Below are positions 51,965 through 61,482 of a stretch of 64,000 bases of DNA, one piece after another. The notes under the pieces were generated by a model. That model did no database searches. It was not told the DNA's origin and saw only the letters and a program-made list of their open reading frames with translations. This DNA is from an uncultured Muribaculaceae bacterium. GTDB taxonomy: Bacteria > Bacteroidota > Bacteroidia > Bacteroidales > Muribaculaceae. The DNA is taken from contig CAJTKG010000009.1 in the NCBI GenBank assembly GCA_910576935.1, positions 1-64,000 of the forward strand, written 5' to 3'. Both the position numbers and the translations under genes were made by a program. Numbering within the stretch: the stretch's first letter is position 1; every line of letters starts with the position of its first letter.

Positions 51965-53932
51965 TTAGTTGGCGAAATCGACCGACACACCGAGCTGTAG
52001 ACGGCGTGGATTGAGCGGATAATCAGGCACCGAGAAATAATTGTTGCCGCCGAAAAGTCCTTGGTTGAAGTGCGAGAAGAGCACAAAGAAACGGGCTTTT
52101 GACAGTTTCATGTTGGCATACACGTTCATAAACGGATAATTGCCGACTTTGACTTTGCGCTGTGTGGCGAATGATGCCGTGGCCGGTTGATAGGCGAGTC
52201 CGTAGTAACTCGTATAATAATCACAGTCGACACCGAGTTGCACGTGAAGAGTCGCAACCTTGAAGAGCAGGAAAAGGTTTGAATAGACAGCGAGTTTGGG
52301 TAGCGGTATGACGTTGTCGTTAGACGATGTCTGATATGTGACGCGGTTTCTCCAATTAAGTATGCCCAGTCTGAAATCCTGATTCAGACGGGCCGAAAAT
52401 ATCTGTATGTTTGAACCGTGTTGAGTTGGGAGATATTTGTCGTTGAAGTAGATGTAGTTCTGTATATTGTCTACATCGACAGACAGCGACGTGCCGCTGA
52501 ACGGAAGGTCGAGACGCCCGCCGAAATTGACACGTCTGATCTTGCCGAAATCGTTTTTCCAGATGAAATGGTTCGACAGATAGTTGTTGAGCAGGTATGG
52601 CGCTGTCTCGTTATGGAATCCTCCTTGGGCTGCGATAGTCACCGTGTCGCCTAAGAGTTTGAAACGTGTCGCCAGCGAACCGTTGATTTTGACTTCGCCG
52701 ACGGCCTCCCCGATAAGACCGAACTCGGCATTGGCGTTGTAGGTCAGTATCGATCCTTTCTGTTTACTCAGCTGACCGCCGACCCACAGAAGATTTTGTG
52801 TGGTTTTTGGCGCTATTGTGCCTATACCCTCGGGAAACGGTGTTAGACCGTAGTCGGGATTCTCGCGGTCAAGCGTGTCAGGCGTCTGGTTGTAACGTCT
52901 TATTTCATGGGTCACATAGGCGGCGAGACCGAATTTGGCATATTTGTGGAATCCCTCAAGCAGCGACAGACCCAACGTGTTCGACAAAGACCAATAAGTG
53001 GTGTTGTCGCGTGTCTGCCGGTTGTCGAGATAAGTGTTTTCGAAAAACTCGCGTGTCTCTGTCGGTGATTTGTCAATGAAGACGTGCTTGCCGCTTTTAT
53101 AACGCAGAGTCCATATGAATGACGACACTGGTATATAAGTGCGCTTAACCGTCGTATCGTTTATCTCCTCTTCGTGCCAATATCCGACTTTATAGCGGCT
53201 GTTGAGCATCAGATCGTCGCCGCTGTAACGTGTATGGGCGTCTGTGAGATTGGTCGGTATCGACTTTGGGTTTATTGAAGAGACACCGCCTTGCAGCTGA
53301 GCCGGATCTTTGATATAAAGAATGTCGGTTATGCCGCCGTTCTCTTTGTTGAGCATGTTGAAGTGGTTGAAGTATCCCTGAAACTCATATCGGTCACCCA
53401 TATATGAGCCCGACGCCCCCCATATCAGATCTTTAGTCGCCTGATAGTTATAGCTGCCTTTCGAGTAGATATAATCGATCATCGCACCTATCTGTGCCTT
53501 GGCGTTGACGTTGCCCGAGAAATTGGCCCTAAGGCGTTCCTGTGAGGTTTCTCGACCGCCCGACGTGTTGAACGACAGCAGTGTCATCGGTATACGCGTG
53601 TTGTAGAAACGATTGGCCTTCTCGTCAGGAAGCCATATAGCGAGCGCATCACCGAGAAAAAAGTCGCTTGTAGGGCGGCGTTCGCTGAATATCATATTAA
53701 TGCCTTCGGCACCGAGAGCACCTGTCGTAGCCCATGCATCACTCATCTCTGACGGTATCGATTGCTTATAGTAGTTATATAGCAGAGTGTCGATCGTCGA
53801 TGAATCTCTAAGACCGAGCGGTTGTTGCACGGTCCATGCGTATGACGGCGCGATTGTCGCCTTTTTTTTACTCTGTGAGAAAGCAGGCAACAATATCGCT
53901 GCCGTTGACAATATCAAAAACAGTTTTTTCAT
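51965..53932 (-). CDS. Putative porin, Porin_10-like
   Basis: A protein of about 655 residues with a signal peptide (KKLFLILSTAAILLPAFSQS). A region rich in aromatic beta strands follows, with many Tyr/Asn-rich segments, ending in GVSVDFAN. The pattern resembles the Bacteroidetes putative porin family (Porin_10). It is most likely an outer-membrane beta barrel; the solute is unknown. I start at the ATG at 53932 since a consensus promoter at 53942-53974 lies inside the longer frame to 53998. It follows the DUF5036-like gene on the same strand. Confidence 0.83.
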   Translation of the reverse strand: MKKLFLILSTAAILLPAFSQSKKKATIAPSYAWTVQQPLGLRDSSTIDTLLYNYYKQSIPSEMSDAWATTGALGAEGINMIFSERRPTSDFFLGDALAIWLPDEKANRFYNTRIPMTLLSFNTSGGRETSQERLRANFSGNVNAKAQIGAMIDYIYSKGSYNYQATKDLIWGASGSYMGDRYEFQGYFNHFNMLNKENGGITDILYIKDPAQLQGGVSSINPKSIPTNLTDAHTRYSGDDLMLNSRYKVGYWHEEEINDTTVKRTYIPVSSFIWTLRYKSGKHVFIDKSPTETREFFENTYLDNRQTRDNTTYWSLSNTLGLSLLEGFHKYAKFGLAAYVTHEIRRYNQTPDTLDRENPDYGLTPFPEGIGTIAPKTTQNLLWVGGQLSKQKGSILTYNANAEFGLIGEAVGEVKINGSLATRFKLLGDTVTIAAQGGFHNETAPYLLNNYLSNHFIWKNDFGKIRRVNFGGRLDLPFSGTSLSVDVDNIQNYIYFNDKYLPTQHGSNIQIFSARLNQDFRLGILNWRNRVTYQTSSNDNVIPLPKLAVYSNLFLLFKVATLHVQLGVDCDYYTSYYGLAYQPATASFATQRKVKVGNYPFMNVYANMKLSKARFFVLFSHFNQGLFGGNNYFSVPDYPLNPRRLQLGVSVDFAN

Positions 53933-53941
53933 ATACTGCCG

Positions 53942-53974
53942 CAAAGATACGAATAAGTCGAATACAAAGCCAAA
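53942..53974 (-). promoter_or_regulatory. Promoter of the Porin_10-like gene
   Basis: On the minus strand TTTG (53971-53974), a 21-bp spacer and TATCTTTG (53942-53949) fit the -33/-7 consensus. An imperfect palindrome with CAAAGCC/GGCTTTG arms (53965-53989) overlaps the -33 element. It may be an operator or the terminator hairpin of the upstream DUF5036-like gene. Confidence 0.55.
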
Positions 53975-54025
53975 CTTGTTTGGGCTTTGTTGTGGCAAAA
54001 GTATCTAAGACAACGTCAATGGCGA

Positions 54026-54763
54026 TTATGCTGCGGTTTTGACGATAAATCTGACGCGGGTATAAAGATTGCCGTGACGGACATTTATTACAACTTCGGC
54101 CGCACCGTTAGGAAGCCATGCTGCGTTTGCAAAGCTGATAGTATTTTCTTTGACGGTTATTTCGAGATGGCTGCTCAGATCGCTGTTGCCCATGTTGTAG
54201 ATTGTATACTCGTCGTCGAAGACAAAACCCTTGCGGAATGAGAACTCGGCCCGTTCGATGTTGTCAAAGCTGTCATGAAGTTGTATGCCGATATTGCTGT
54301 CCCAATCAACAAGACCACTGTTTTTGGGTCGGTATTCGGCAAACGACACATTGGCGCCGATTATACTCCCATCGCTGCCTCTCAGCCACGACTTGACATA
54401 TACATTATAGTAACCGCTTTTGACTGCAAGCGCTCTTTCGCCGCCGATGATACTGAGATCATCATTGGGCAACATCTGATAGAAGTGCCCCGGTGTGACT
54501 GCCACTTCGCCGGCGATCTGGGCCGTCTCCGGCTCTTTTTTGAAACCGCCTTTTTTACCCAAGTCGACGATTGACCACCGTTTGCCGACGAAATTGTCAG
54601 AGCTGTTGATATATACATCGGTAAAACCGAGACGCGTTTGGCCGTTGTCTTCATTAGGCATATTGAGAGTTATGGCAGTCGAAGGTATCGATGGCTCGTC
54701 ATCGCCGCATGACACTGTCATCAGGCAGAATATAGCCATAAGAGGAAAAATAAGTCGCTTCAT
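54026..54763 (-). CDS. DUF5036-like lipoprotein
   Basis: A 245-residue lipoprotein (MKRLIFPLMAIFCLMTVSCGDDE, lipobox Cys at 19). The mature part is beta-rich, with LNMPNEDNGQTRLGFTDVYI, GHFYQMLPNDDLSII and a C-terminal AEVVINVRHGNLYTRVRFIV strand. It resembles the DUF5036 family of Bacteroidales lipoproteins, which have no assigned function. It probably sits on the outer membrane or faces the periplasm. It is transcribed toward the porin gene, 93 nt apart, with a promoter between them. The family call is moderate. Confidence 0.7.
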   Translation of the reverse strand: MKRLIFPLMAIFCLMTVSCGDDEPSIPSTAITLNMPNEDNGQTRLGFTDVYINSSDNFVGKRWSIVDLGKKGGFKKEPETAQIAGEVAVTPGHFYQMLPNDDLSIIGGERALAVKSGYYNVYVKSWLRGSDGSIIGANVSFAEYRPKNSGLVDWDSNIGIQLHDSFDNIERAEFSFRKGFVFDDEYTIYNMGNSDLSSHLEITVKENTISFANAAWLPNGAAEVVINVRHGNLYTRVRFIVKTAA

Positions 54764-54872
54764 GATCTGTAGTATCCGTTTTTTGATAAGATTGAGATAT
54801 GTATATATAATAGATGAATTTTGGTTGTAAAGTTATGAAATATATCCTTCCACAAAAGTTAAATCAACTAAA

Positions 54873-54905
54873 AAAGCCTCCGCTATATCGTTTAGTGGAG
54901 GCTTT
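54873..54905 (-). terminator. Rho-independent terminator of the phosphosignalling operon
   Basis: The arms AAAGCCTCCGCTA and TAGTGGAGGCTTT form a 13-bp stem with one G-U pair and a 7-nt loop. The minus-strand tail is TTTAGTTGATTT. It lies 23 nt past the stop of the last kinase gene. Confidence 0.88.
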
Positions 54906-54928
54906 GGATAGTAATGTATACTTTTAGA

Positions 54929-56395
54929 CTATGGCAGCACTTTGAATGTATTGCTGCCTATACGTTTACCTCCATACCATATTTCGATGCGGTAATCTCC
55001 CGGCGACCAATGGCCCGCTTTGTCGCCGCCCCAGCCGACAAATGTCAGTGTTGTCGGTTTGTTGGCTTCGACGCTGAAGTTATCGCTATAGCTATAACCG
55101 CCTCTCGATTCGCTGCCTGTCGAAAGCCCTGAAGGAGTGTAGAACTTTACGTAGAATGTGCCGTTGTTGATCTTTTGCTTTGAGAAAACGGTGACCCGTG
55201 GGATCAGATAAGTGGTCTTGCGGCTGATGATTGGAGTGCCTGCGGGGTCGCCGGTATTAGTCAGATCATTGACAAAAGCTTTGATGGTCTGATTGCCCAA
55301 TATGGCATTGAAAGTCTGTTCAGAAGCTTCGACCGATGCCTTTAAATTGGTGTTTTGATTGGTTAAACGTGAGATCTCCTCTGACTGTTTTCTTATTTGG
55401 TCTGACTGTCGGTCGTTTTCCGAATTTAAGTTTATCAGTGCTACGACGAGGACGGCTATGATGACTCCGGCTATGACTAATAAAACTGTTGAACCTCTCT
55501 TCGATTTGCCTGTCTCTTTGACAACGACGCCATTGCCGCCGTTACCTTCGCTTACGGTTTGATTGCCGCTGTTGTCATTGTCCGCGTCGGTGGTTTTGTT
55601 GATGACTTTTTGTGCCATCTCGTGGATTTGAGCGGCTGTCGGACGATCCCATGTCTCTTTTGTGAGACATTTGTGCATAAGCTCGGTCAATTCGTGGCTG
55701 AATCCGGCCGGTAGCATCGGCAGTTCGGCGCCGTGGAGTTCCATAACGCCGCCTTGGCCGCAGAATGGCATATCGCCCGTCGCGAGCTCATATATCGATG
55801 CGCCGAGTGCCCAGATGTCGGTAGCTTTTACCGGGGTAGGGTTGGCAGTGAACATCTCGGGTGCCATATAGCCTATAGTACCCGACGAGTTGTCGGCATT
55901 GCTTCGGGCCGAGGCTTTGCGCAGCGTCGAACGCATTTTCTTGCTCAGGCCGAAGTCTGAGATGAGGTAGTTGCCGGCAGTATCCTGAAGTATATTGTCG
56001 GGTTTGATGTCGCGGTGCACGACGTCATGCTGGTGGAGATAGGCCACGCCGGCGCTGACGTCAGAGATGAGTTGCCATAGTTCGGCCTCGCTAAGTTCAC
56101 CGGTTTTGTTGCCGAGTGTGACAGGACAATATGGCATCACAAGGAACGGATGACTGCCGAAGCTGTCGAAATAGTCGGGACGAAGCAGATTGGTATGGTT
56201 GAAACTGTAGACGTTGGTAAATTCGTTTTTGAATTCATCTATGCCGCGCGTATCGAGGGCGATGTAGATCTTGACCGCAATCTTAAGTCCGGTCATTGTG
56301 TCTTCGGCAAGCCATACCTCGCCGAAACTGCCACGGCCGAGACGTTCAATCAGCCGGTAGCGGTCATTTATCAGTGTATCGGGTGCTAAATCCAT
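54929..56395 (-). CDS. Membrane-anchored Ser/Thr protein kinase (HRD type)
   Basis: A 488-residue Hanks-type kinase. The kinase domain (about 13-265) has the glycine loop GRGSFGEVW, Lys42, HRDIKPDN (127-134), DFG (147-149) and GYMAPE, so it should be active. A Gly/Asn-rich linker, one transmembrane helix (about 302-323) and a coiled coil (about 325-360) follow. Last comes a beta-rich extracytoplasmic domain ending with GDYRIEIWYGGKRIGSNTF, a strand pattern like an adhesin or carbohydrate-binding fold. The activation segment contains KKMRSTLRK, also in the sister kinase. It is the last gene of the operon, 21 nt after the BACON gene. Confidence 0.92.
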   Translation of the reverse strand: MDLAPDTLINDRYRLIERLGRGSFGEVWLAEDTMTGLKIAVKIYIALDTRGIDEFKNEFTNVYSFNHTNLLRPDYFDSFGSHPFLVMPYCPVTLGNKTGELSEAELWQLISDVSAGVAYLHQHDVVHRDIKPDNILQDTAGNYLISDFGLSKKMRSTLRKASARSNADNSSGTIGYMAPEMFTANPTPVKATDIWALGASIYELATGDMPFCGQGGVMELHGAELPMLPAGFSHELTELMHKCLTKETWDRPTAAQIHEMAQKVINKTTDADNDNSGNQTVSEGNGGNGVVVKETGKSKRGSTVLLVIAGVIIAVLVVALINLNSENDRQSDQIRKQSEEISRLTNQNTNLKASVEASEQTFNAILGNQTIKAFVNDLTNTGDPAGTPIISRKTTYLIPRVTVFSKQKINNGTFYVKFYTPSGLSTGSESRGGYSYSDNFSVEANKPTTLTFVGWGGDKAGHWSPGDYRIEIWYGGKRIGSNTFKVLP

Positions 56396-56416
56396 TATTG
56401 AATGCTAAGAGAATGG

Positions 56417-57985
56417 TTATTTGGTATAAGTGATATATTGCCAACCTGAATCTGTGAGTTGTTCTCCAATAGTGTTATCTCTGACTGCTACGAAGAATTT
56501 CAGACTGTGTTTGCCGCTTGATGAAATGTCAAACTGATCATAGGGCATGAAAATTACCCAGTCTTCGTAGACTGCCTCATCATATCCCGGTTTGATAGAA
56601 GTACTTGAACATACATTTCCGTCGGTCGTGTAATAGCTCCTGTCGCGGTCTTTAAGCGGCGAATCAGATGAGTCGTCCCAATAAAAATAGGCTATTACCT
56701 TTCCATCATGTCCTTTCATGTTACTGGTTTTAAACTTAACATGAATTTTCATACCTTTCTGACCATTCTGGTAAACATTGTGATCCATCCATACCTTTTC
56801 GATATTGGCTGTGATATTCGAGCGAGCACCCTCCTGTTTGATGTCGATGCGCACCTCGCGGTCGCCGGCTTTGATTTTCATATAGTCGCTGCGGCTGTCG
56901 CGCGATGAATTGGCATTGCAGGTGAGCGTGAACGACGTCGAACCTTTATTGACCGAGCAGAACGACGGTATGCCCCAGGTCGACCAATCGCTTCCCGCAC
57001 CGCTGACGCTGAGGGTGCGTGTACCGCCATCGGCATCGAAGTTGAGAGTCAGTGAGCTTTGTCCGTCAACAAGGAGTGCGCCGGGCGAGCCTGGATTGAT
57101 AGTGATGTATGACGTATTTACACAATTGCCGTCGATCCATACCTCATATCTTACCGTACCGACGGAGTAGGGCGGAGTGGTGTCATTGCCATATGCCGAT
57201 AAATAGGCATAGTTGCCGGTGCCGGGATTGAAAGTGATCTCGTCAGACATAGTGTATCCCGACGGGCTGCCGCTATATGTCATCAGTGTACCGTCTGAAT
57301 TGAAAATCTTGGTATAAACGGTCTTTGTCACAGACGATGACGGTCCGTTGTAGCTGACACGGGTTGCCAGACGTCGTGTCTCGTCGTAGTAAAACGGGTC
57401 GCCATAGCTGTTGAGCACTTTGCCGTTGGCCTGATTGGCAAACTCGACGCGGTTGATTTTTAGCTTTGTATTGTTGTTTGTTGCTTGCCTACCGCGTTGG
57501 CTGACGCTCACAGACCGGCTGAGACCTTCGGCGCTGATGGTGAATGTATAAGAGCGGCTTGATGTCGATGAGTTGCTTGAGCAATAAAGGCTGACACTCG
57601 ACGAACTTTTTGAGTTGACGCTCATCCATGACGGCAGTCCGCTGACGCTGAATGAACCTTGGTTTGTCGATACCGTAATCGTATAGTTGCCGCCGTCGGC
57701 AGAGTATGATATCGAATTGGTGCTCAGACTGAGGTTTGGCGACAGTTCGGCAATCCTGCGGTCGCACTTCCTGATGCCTTCGTTGATGGCGGCGTCGTGT
57801 TCGGCTGCGACATAACCGACGTCTGTCTTGGCGGCAAGAAATCTTTTTTTGACGTTTTGGTATTGCTCGATTGTCGTTGCCTGATTGAACAGACGCTGTG
57901 CGTCGTTGAGCTTTTTGTTGACGCCGGCAAAAGCTGTTGTTGCAGCTATGAGCAGACAGAGTAGGAGGTTGGTTGATCGTCGCAT
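56417..57985 (-). CDS. Secreted protein with two BACON domains
   Basis: A 522-residue protein with a signal peptide (STNLLLCLLIAATTAFA). Two BACON domains occur at about 85-164 (with GLPSWMSV) and 308-386 (with GIPSFCSV). Between them lies a beta-rich region, and the C-terminal part (about 390-522) resembles the extracytoplasmic tail of the adjacent kinase in style. A short helical segment with a DAQRLFNQATT motif follows the signal. BACON domains are often thought to bind carbohydrate or mucin in Bacteroidetes. It lies between two kinase genes (21 nt and 15 nt gaps), so it may be a ligand or partner of their external domains. Confidence 0.88.
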   Translation of the reverse strand: MRRSTNLLLCLLIAATTAFAGVNKKLNDAQRLFNQATTIEQYQNVKKRFLAAKTDVGYVAAEHDAAINEGIRKCDRRIAELSPNLSLSTNSISYSADGGNYTITVSTNQGSFSVSGLPSWMSVNSKSSSSVSLYCSSNSSTSSRSYTFTISAEGLSRSVSVSQRGRQATNNNTKLKINRVEFANQANGKVLNSYGDPFYYDETRRLATRVSYNGPSSSVTKTVYTKIFNSDGTLMTYSGSPSGYTMSDEITFNPGTGNYAYLSAYGNDTTPPYSVGTVRYEVWIDGNCVNTSYITINPGSPGALLVDGQSSLTLNFDADGGTRTLSVSGAGSDWSTWGIPSFCSVNKGSTSFTLTCNANSSRDSRSDYMKIKAGDREVRIDIKQEGARSNITANIEKVWMDHNVYQNGQKGMKIHVKFKTSNMKGHDGKVIAYFYWDDSSDSPLKDRDRSYYTTDGNVCSSTSIKPGYDEAVYEDWVIFMPYDQFDISSSGKHSLKFFVAVRDNTIGEQLTDSGWQYITYTK

Positions 57986-58000
57986 CGTTGGAGTGTCGTT

Positions 58001-59731
58001 TTATTGCATTGTATCAAAAAGTATTATACCGTTCTGGCTGAGTCTGACGCCCGTAGCTTTACGGCCGGTGTTGTTGAGCGCGACGGCTACACTGTGGCCT
58101 TTGCCGCTCTCGAGTGTGAAGGTCGTCAATCCGGTTTCCCACGTCTCGTTGCCGTCAGAAAGTTCATATTGGATTGTTACACCTGCGTCGTTTTTATCAT
58201 TGAGGCCCTCATAGTCGATGACGAGTGTGCCGTTGTTGACATAAGCCCGTTGGGTAATCATTGGGGCGGCGCTACAGTTTGCAGTGCGACCTACGGCGTC
58301 AAGTGCGTTTTTGACAGCGCCGTCAGGTTTGAGCATCGCGGCGATATGGAATTCGGCTATGGCGCCTTCCGGATCCTCGGCAATAGAGAGTGTGCCGTTG
58401 GCCGATTCAAACCATTTTGTATATGCTTCGTCTATTTTGCCGTTGAGGTCACTCTTCATTCCGGCGAGGCTGAACTCGGGAATCTCGGCGAGGAACGGAT
58501 TGATAGCAGCCATGGCCGAGAGCGAATCGAGTTGTTCGCGGGCTGTAATGAGAGCCATGTAGTTGACGGCATTGCCGACTTTGAGATTGTTTGTCGCTCG
58601 TGACATCATGGCGCCATAGCGGGCCTTGACGGCATCGCGGTTGCCCGTGTCTTTACCTCCGGTCAGAAGGATTGCGGCGACGATGATACCGGCGACGACA
58701 ATGCCGCAGATGATGCCTGTGACAAGGCCTTTGTGTGACTTTTTGCCGCCCGATGATTTACCGGTTTCGCCTTTGAGCCATTTGTTCCAATCGGGGGTAT
58801 TGCCGTCAAGCACGAGTTTTGAATAGTCTTCGAGTTTTTCGGCTGTCGGACGATTCCACGTATCTTTGGCGAGACAGGCACGCATCACTTCGTTGAGATT
58901 CTTCGACCATTTGCTTGTGTCAAGGTCGGGGATTTCGGCGCCTGCGTTGAGCATGCCGCCCCCCTGGCCGCAGAAAGGAAGTTCACCCGTGGCCATTTCA
59001 TAGATAGAGACCCCGAGCGACCAGATGTCGCTGGCTTTTACGGCAATCGGGTCTTTGAGAAAACGCTCGGGGCCCATATAAGCTATGGCACCCGACTCTG
59101 CTGCGCGTTTCGACTGTTTGCGCAGAGTCGATCGCATCTTGCGGCTGATGCCGAAGTCGGTGATCAGATATGTGCCCTGGTCATCGATTAGAATGTTCTC
59201 GGGCTTGATGTCCTGATGCACGATAGGCGTCTCGAGACCGTGGAGAAATTTCAGACCCGCGGCCACGTCGTGGATAAAGCGCCAGATGTCTTTTTCGTTT
59301 GCGATATTGCCCGTCAGATCGTTGGCCGAACCCCGTGAGCAGTATTTCATGATCAGGTAGGGGCGATGATTCCAGACGCTGTAGTGCTGTGCTGTAAGCA
59401 GATTCTGATGGTTGAGCCCGAAAGCTACTTTATATTCCGATTTGAATTCATCCTGACCTTTCTGGTCGAGAGAAATATATAGTTTGATGGCAACGTCGAT
59501 CTCGAGTTCGTTGTCATAGGCGAGCCAGACTTCGCCGAAACTGCCGCGGCCCTTGTATTCTTTGAGTATATATCGGTCGTCGATGACGCTGCCGGCGGTC
59601 AGTTCGCCGTCGAGGGTGGTGAAGCCGAAGCCTCCGCCACCGCTGCGGTTACCGTCGAAGCCTATTGTCCCGTTGCCACGTTCAGGTCGGGCGCTGCGTT
59701 GTGTCTCTCTTGCAAAATCTTGTTTATCCAT
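58001..59731 (-). CDS. Membrane-anchored Ser/Thr protein kinase (HQD variant)
   Basis: A 576-residue Hanks-type kinase. Residues 1-50 are a Gly/Arg-rich tail. The kinase domain (about 53-305) has GRGSFGEVW, Lys83, DFG (192-194) and YMGPE. The catalytic loop reads HQDIKPEN (172-179), so the Arg of HRD is Gln. Asp and Asn are intact, so catalysis is plausible, but activation would not use the usual RD-dependent phosphate contact. A helix at about 335-357 crosses the membrane. The exported tail (about 360-576) is helical then beta-rich. The activation loop contains RKMRSTLRK as in the sister kinase. PP2C lies 32 nt upstream. Confidence 0.91.
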   Translation of the reverse strand: MDKQDFARETQRSARPERGNGTIGFDGNRSGGGGFGFTTLDGELTAGSVIDDRYILKEYKGRGSFGEVWLAYDNELEIDVAIKLYISLDQKGQDEFKSEYKVAFGLNHQNLLTAQHYSVWNHRPYLIMKYCSRGSANDLTGNIANEKDIWRFIHDVAAGLKFLHGLETPIVHQDIKPENILIDDQGTYLITDFGISRKMRSTLRKQSKRAAESGAIAYMGPERFLKDPIAVKASDIWSLGVSIYEMATGELPFCGQGGGMLNAGAEIPDLDTSKWSKNLNEVMRACLAKDTWNRPTAEKLEDYSKLVLDGNTPDWNKWLKGETGKSSGGKKSHKGLVTGIICGIVVAGIIVAAILLTGGKDTGNRDAVKARYGAMMSRATNNLKVGNAVNYMALITAREQLDSLSAMAAINPFLAEIPEFSLAGMKSDLNGKIDEAYTKWFESANGTLSIAEDPEGAIAEFHIAAMLKPDGAVKNALDAVGRTANCSAAPMITQRAYVNNGTLVIDYEGLNDKNDAGVTIQYELSDGNETWETGLTTFTLESGKGHSVAVALNNTGRKATGVRLSQNGIILFDTMQ

Positions 59732-59763
59732 TACTGTTGTGTGTGATTGTCAGACGTAGTTTA

Positions 59764-61431
59764 TCAGATCGGTTCTCCTTCCTTGATGACTTCGGCGTCG
59801 ATAGCTTTCAACATCTGTTGCCAGCGTGTCGGATTATACTGTCCTTCGAGTATCTCTCCATAGAGCTGATTGGCAATAGCATAGCCTCTCTGACTCATTT
59901 TGACATTTTTGTATTTGTTGAGATCCTTGAGATAATTCTCGCGATCGACAATCTGCCTGACGATAGCCGTACAGGCTTTTTCGTCGTCTGACTGAGTGAT
60001 AAATCTTATTGCTCTGCTTTTCAAACCTGTAAGCTCGCGTGATTTGACGCTCTCGACTGTACGTGTGAGTTCTTCGCGCCAACCGGCGGGTGTGAGTTCC
60101 TGCGACTCCTGTTTGCCGCCGTTCTGCGAAGGTGAATCTATGCCGGCGTCGCTTTCTCGTGCGGCTTGTTTGACAGACTCATCCGTGACTTTTGATTTTT
60201 CTTTGTTTTTGTCGGCCTTGCTATCTTTGGAGGCCTCTTTTTTCTCAGCCTCTTTCGGAACTTTTATATCTTCAGTCTTGTTGTCGATAAGCTGACCGTC
60301 GACAAGTTGTTGCGGTTTTATCGTGTCGTTGACAGCGGTGATACTGTCGGTCTTGAGATCGTCGGAAGCCGCGCCCGATTTTTTGCCGAGGGCAAAGAAG
60401 ATATAGCAAAGCACGGCGATCAGCACAACAACGACAGCAGCTCCGATATATATTATTCTTTTCTGTTTGGTTGCACGGTCAACAGGCTTTTTCTCGTCAG
60501 GCTCGCCGGGATTGACGCAGACCGCACGCTTGACCGGCTCGGGAGCTCCGTCAAGAATCTGGCAGAGCAGAACGGTGACATTGTCATACCAGTCGGCGCG
60601 TTCGGCGGCGTTCATCAGCTCTTCGCGGCATTGAGCCATAGACTCTGTGTTGGCGGCGATTATATCTTCGATGTTTTCACCTTCGCAGAGGCGTCCGGTG
60701 GCGTCGTATGTCTTGCGGTCGCGCAGAACACCGCTCAGACCGTCGCTGCAGAGCAATATTATGTCTCCGTTGGCGATATTATATTGCCGGGTCTCTGGCT
60801 TTGCGGCGTTATTGGGGTCGCCGAGACTGCGGGTGACGATGTTGCCCTGAGGATGGTCGAAAGTATCGTTGTATTTTATGATGCCTTGTTTGACGAGTTC
60901 CTGAACGTAAGAATGGTCTTCAGAGATAAGCTCGATGCCGTTGAGCGGATTGAATCGGTATGCGCGGCTGTCGCCACACCAGCTTACCGTCATCTCGCTT
61001 CCCACGATCCATGCCAGTATGATAGTCGAGCCCATGCCGTTGTGAGAGCGGTTGTCGGCTGCATCGGTCTTGATGCGACGGTCGGCTTCTTTGATCAGCG
61101 ATTCGAGATATTTTTTGCGGCTCTCGCGCGAGTTGGCGATTTTTGAGTCGATTTTGCCGGGAGCAAAGAAGTCGCGCACAGTCTCTATGGCAAGCTCAGA
61201 GGCAACTTCGCCGGCATTCATGCCACCCATGCCGTCGGCGACAACGAGCAAACAGCCGTATTCACCCATATTTATTACCTCGTCGGCCTGGCAGCGGCCC
61301 GGTACGTCATCAGCCAGATCGTCGTCGACATAAAAGTTGTCTTCGTTGCCGTTCAGAGGAGCCTCCGGGTTATATTTTCCTGCCGGCAACGAGTAGGCGG
61401 CGAGGCGGAATGTGATATTCTGTTTAGACAT
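59764..61431 (-). CDS. Membrane-anchored PP2C-family Ser/Thr phosphatase
   Basis: A 555-residue protein. The N-terminal PP2C domain (about 1-295) has ADGMGG (residues 65-70) with the metal Asp, CGDSRAYRF near 152, CSDGLSG near 228 and DWYDNVTVL near 280. A helix at about 326-348 crosses the membrane. A Lys/Glu-rich linker with a repeated KEAEKKE style (about 380-440) and a helical C-terminal domain (about 450-555) follow, on the periplasmic side if the phosphatase is cytosolic. It should reverse phosphorylation by the two kinases in the operon. The membrane anchor on a PP2C is similar to PstP-type bacterial phosphatases. Confidence 0.92.
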   Translation of the reverse strand: MSKQNITFRLAAYSLPAGKYNPEAPLNGNEDNFYVDDDLADDVPGRCQADEVINMGEYGCLLVVADGMGGMNAGEVASELAIETVRDFFAPGKIDSKIANSRESRKKYLESLIKEADRRIKTDAADNRSHNGMGSTIILAWIVGSEMTVSWCGDSRAYRFNPLNGIELISEDHSYVQELVKQGIIKYNDTFDHPQGNIVTRSLGDPNNAAKPETRQYNIANGDIILLCSDGLSGVLRDRKTYDATGRLCEGENIEDIIAANTESMAQCREELMNAAERADWYDNVTVLLCQILDGAPEPVKRAVCVNPGEPDEKKPVDRATKQKRIIYIGAAVVVVLIAVLCYIFFALGKKSGAASDDLKTDSITAVNDTIKPQQLVDGQLIDNKTEDIKVPKEAEKKEASKDSKADKNKEKSKVTDESVKQAARESDAGIDSPSQNGGKQESQELTPAGWREELTRTVESVKSRELTGLKSRAIRFITQSDDEKACTAIVRQIVDRENYLKDLNKYKNVKMSQRGYAIANQLYGEILEGQYNPTRWQQMLKAIDAEVIKEGEPI

Positions 61432-61482
61432 TGTTTTTAGTCTGTGTTATGGTCATTATTGAAATTATCGTAGTTTGCGGTT

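Noticed and set aside
60307..61146. 279-residue open frame antisense to the PP2C gene
   Set aside because: Fully inside a well-supported gene and composed of biased residues with no motif.
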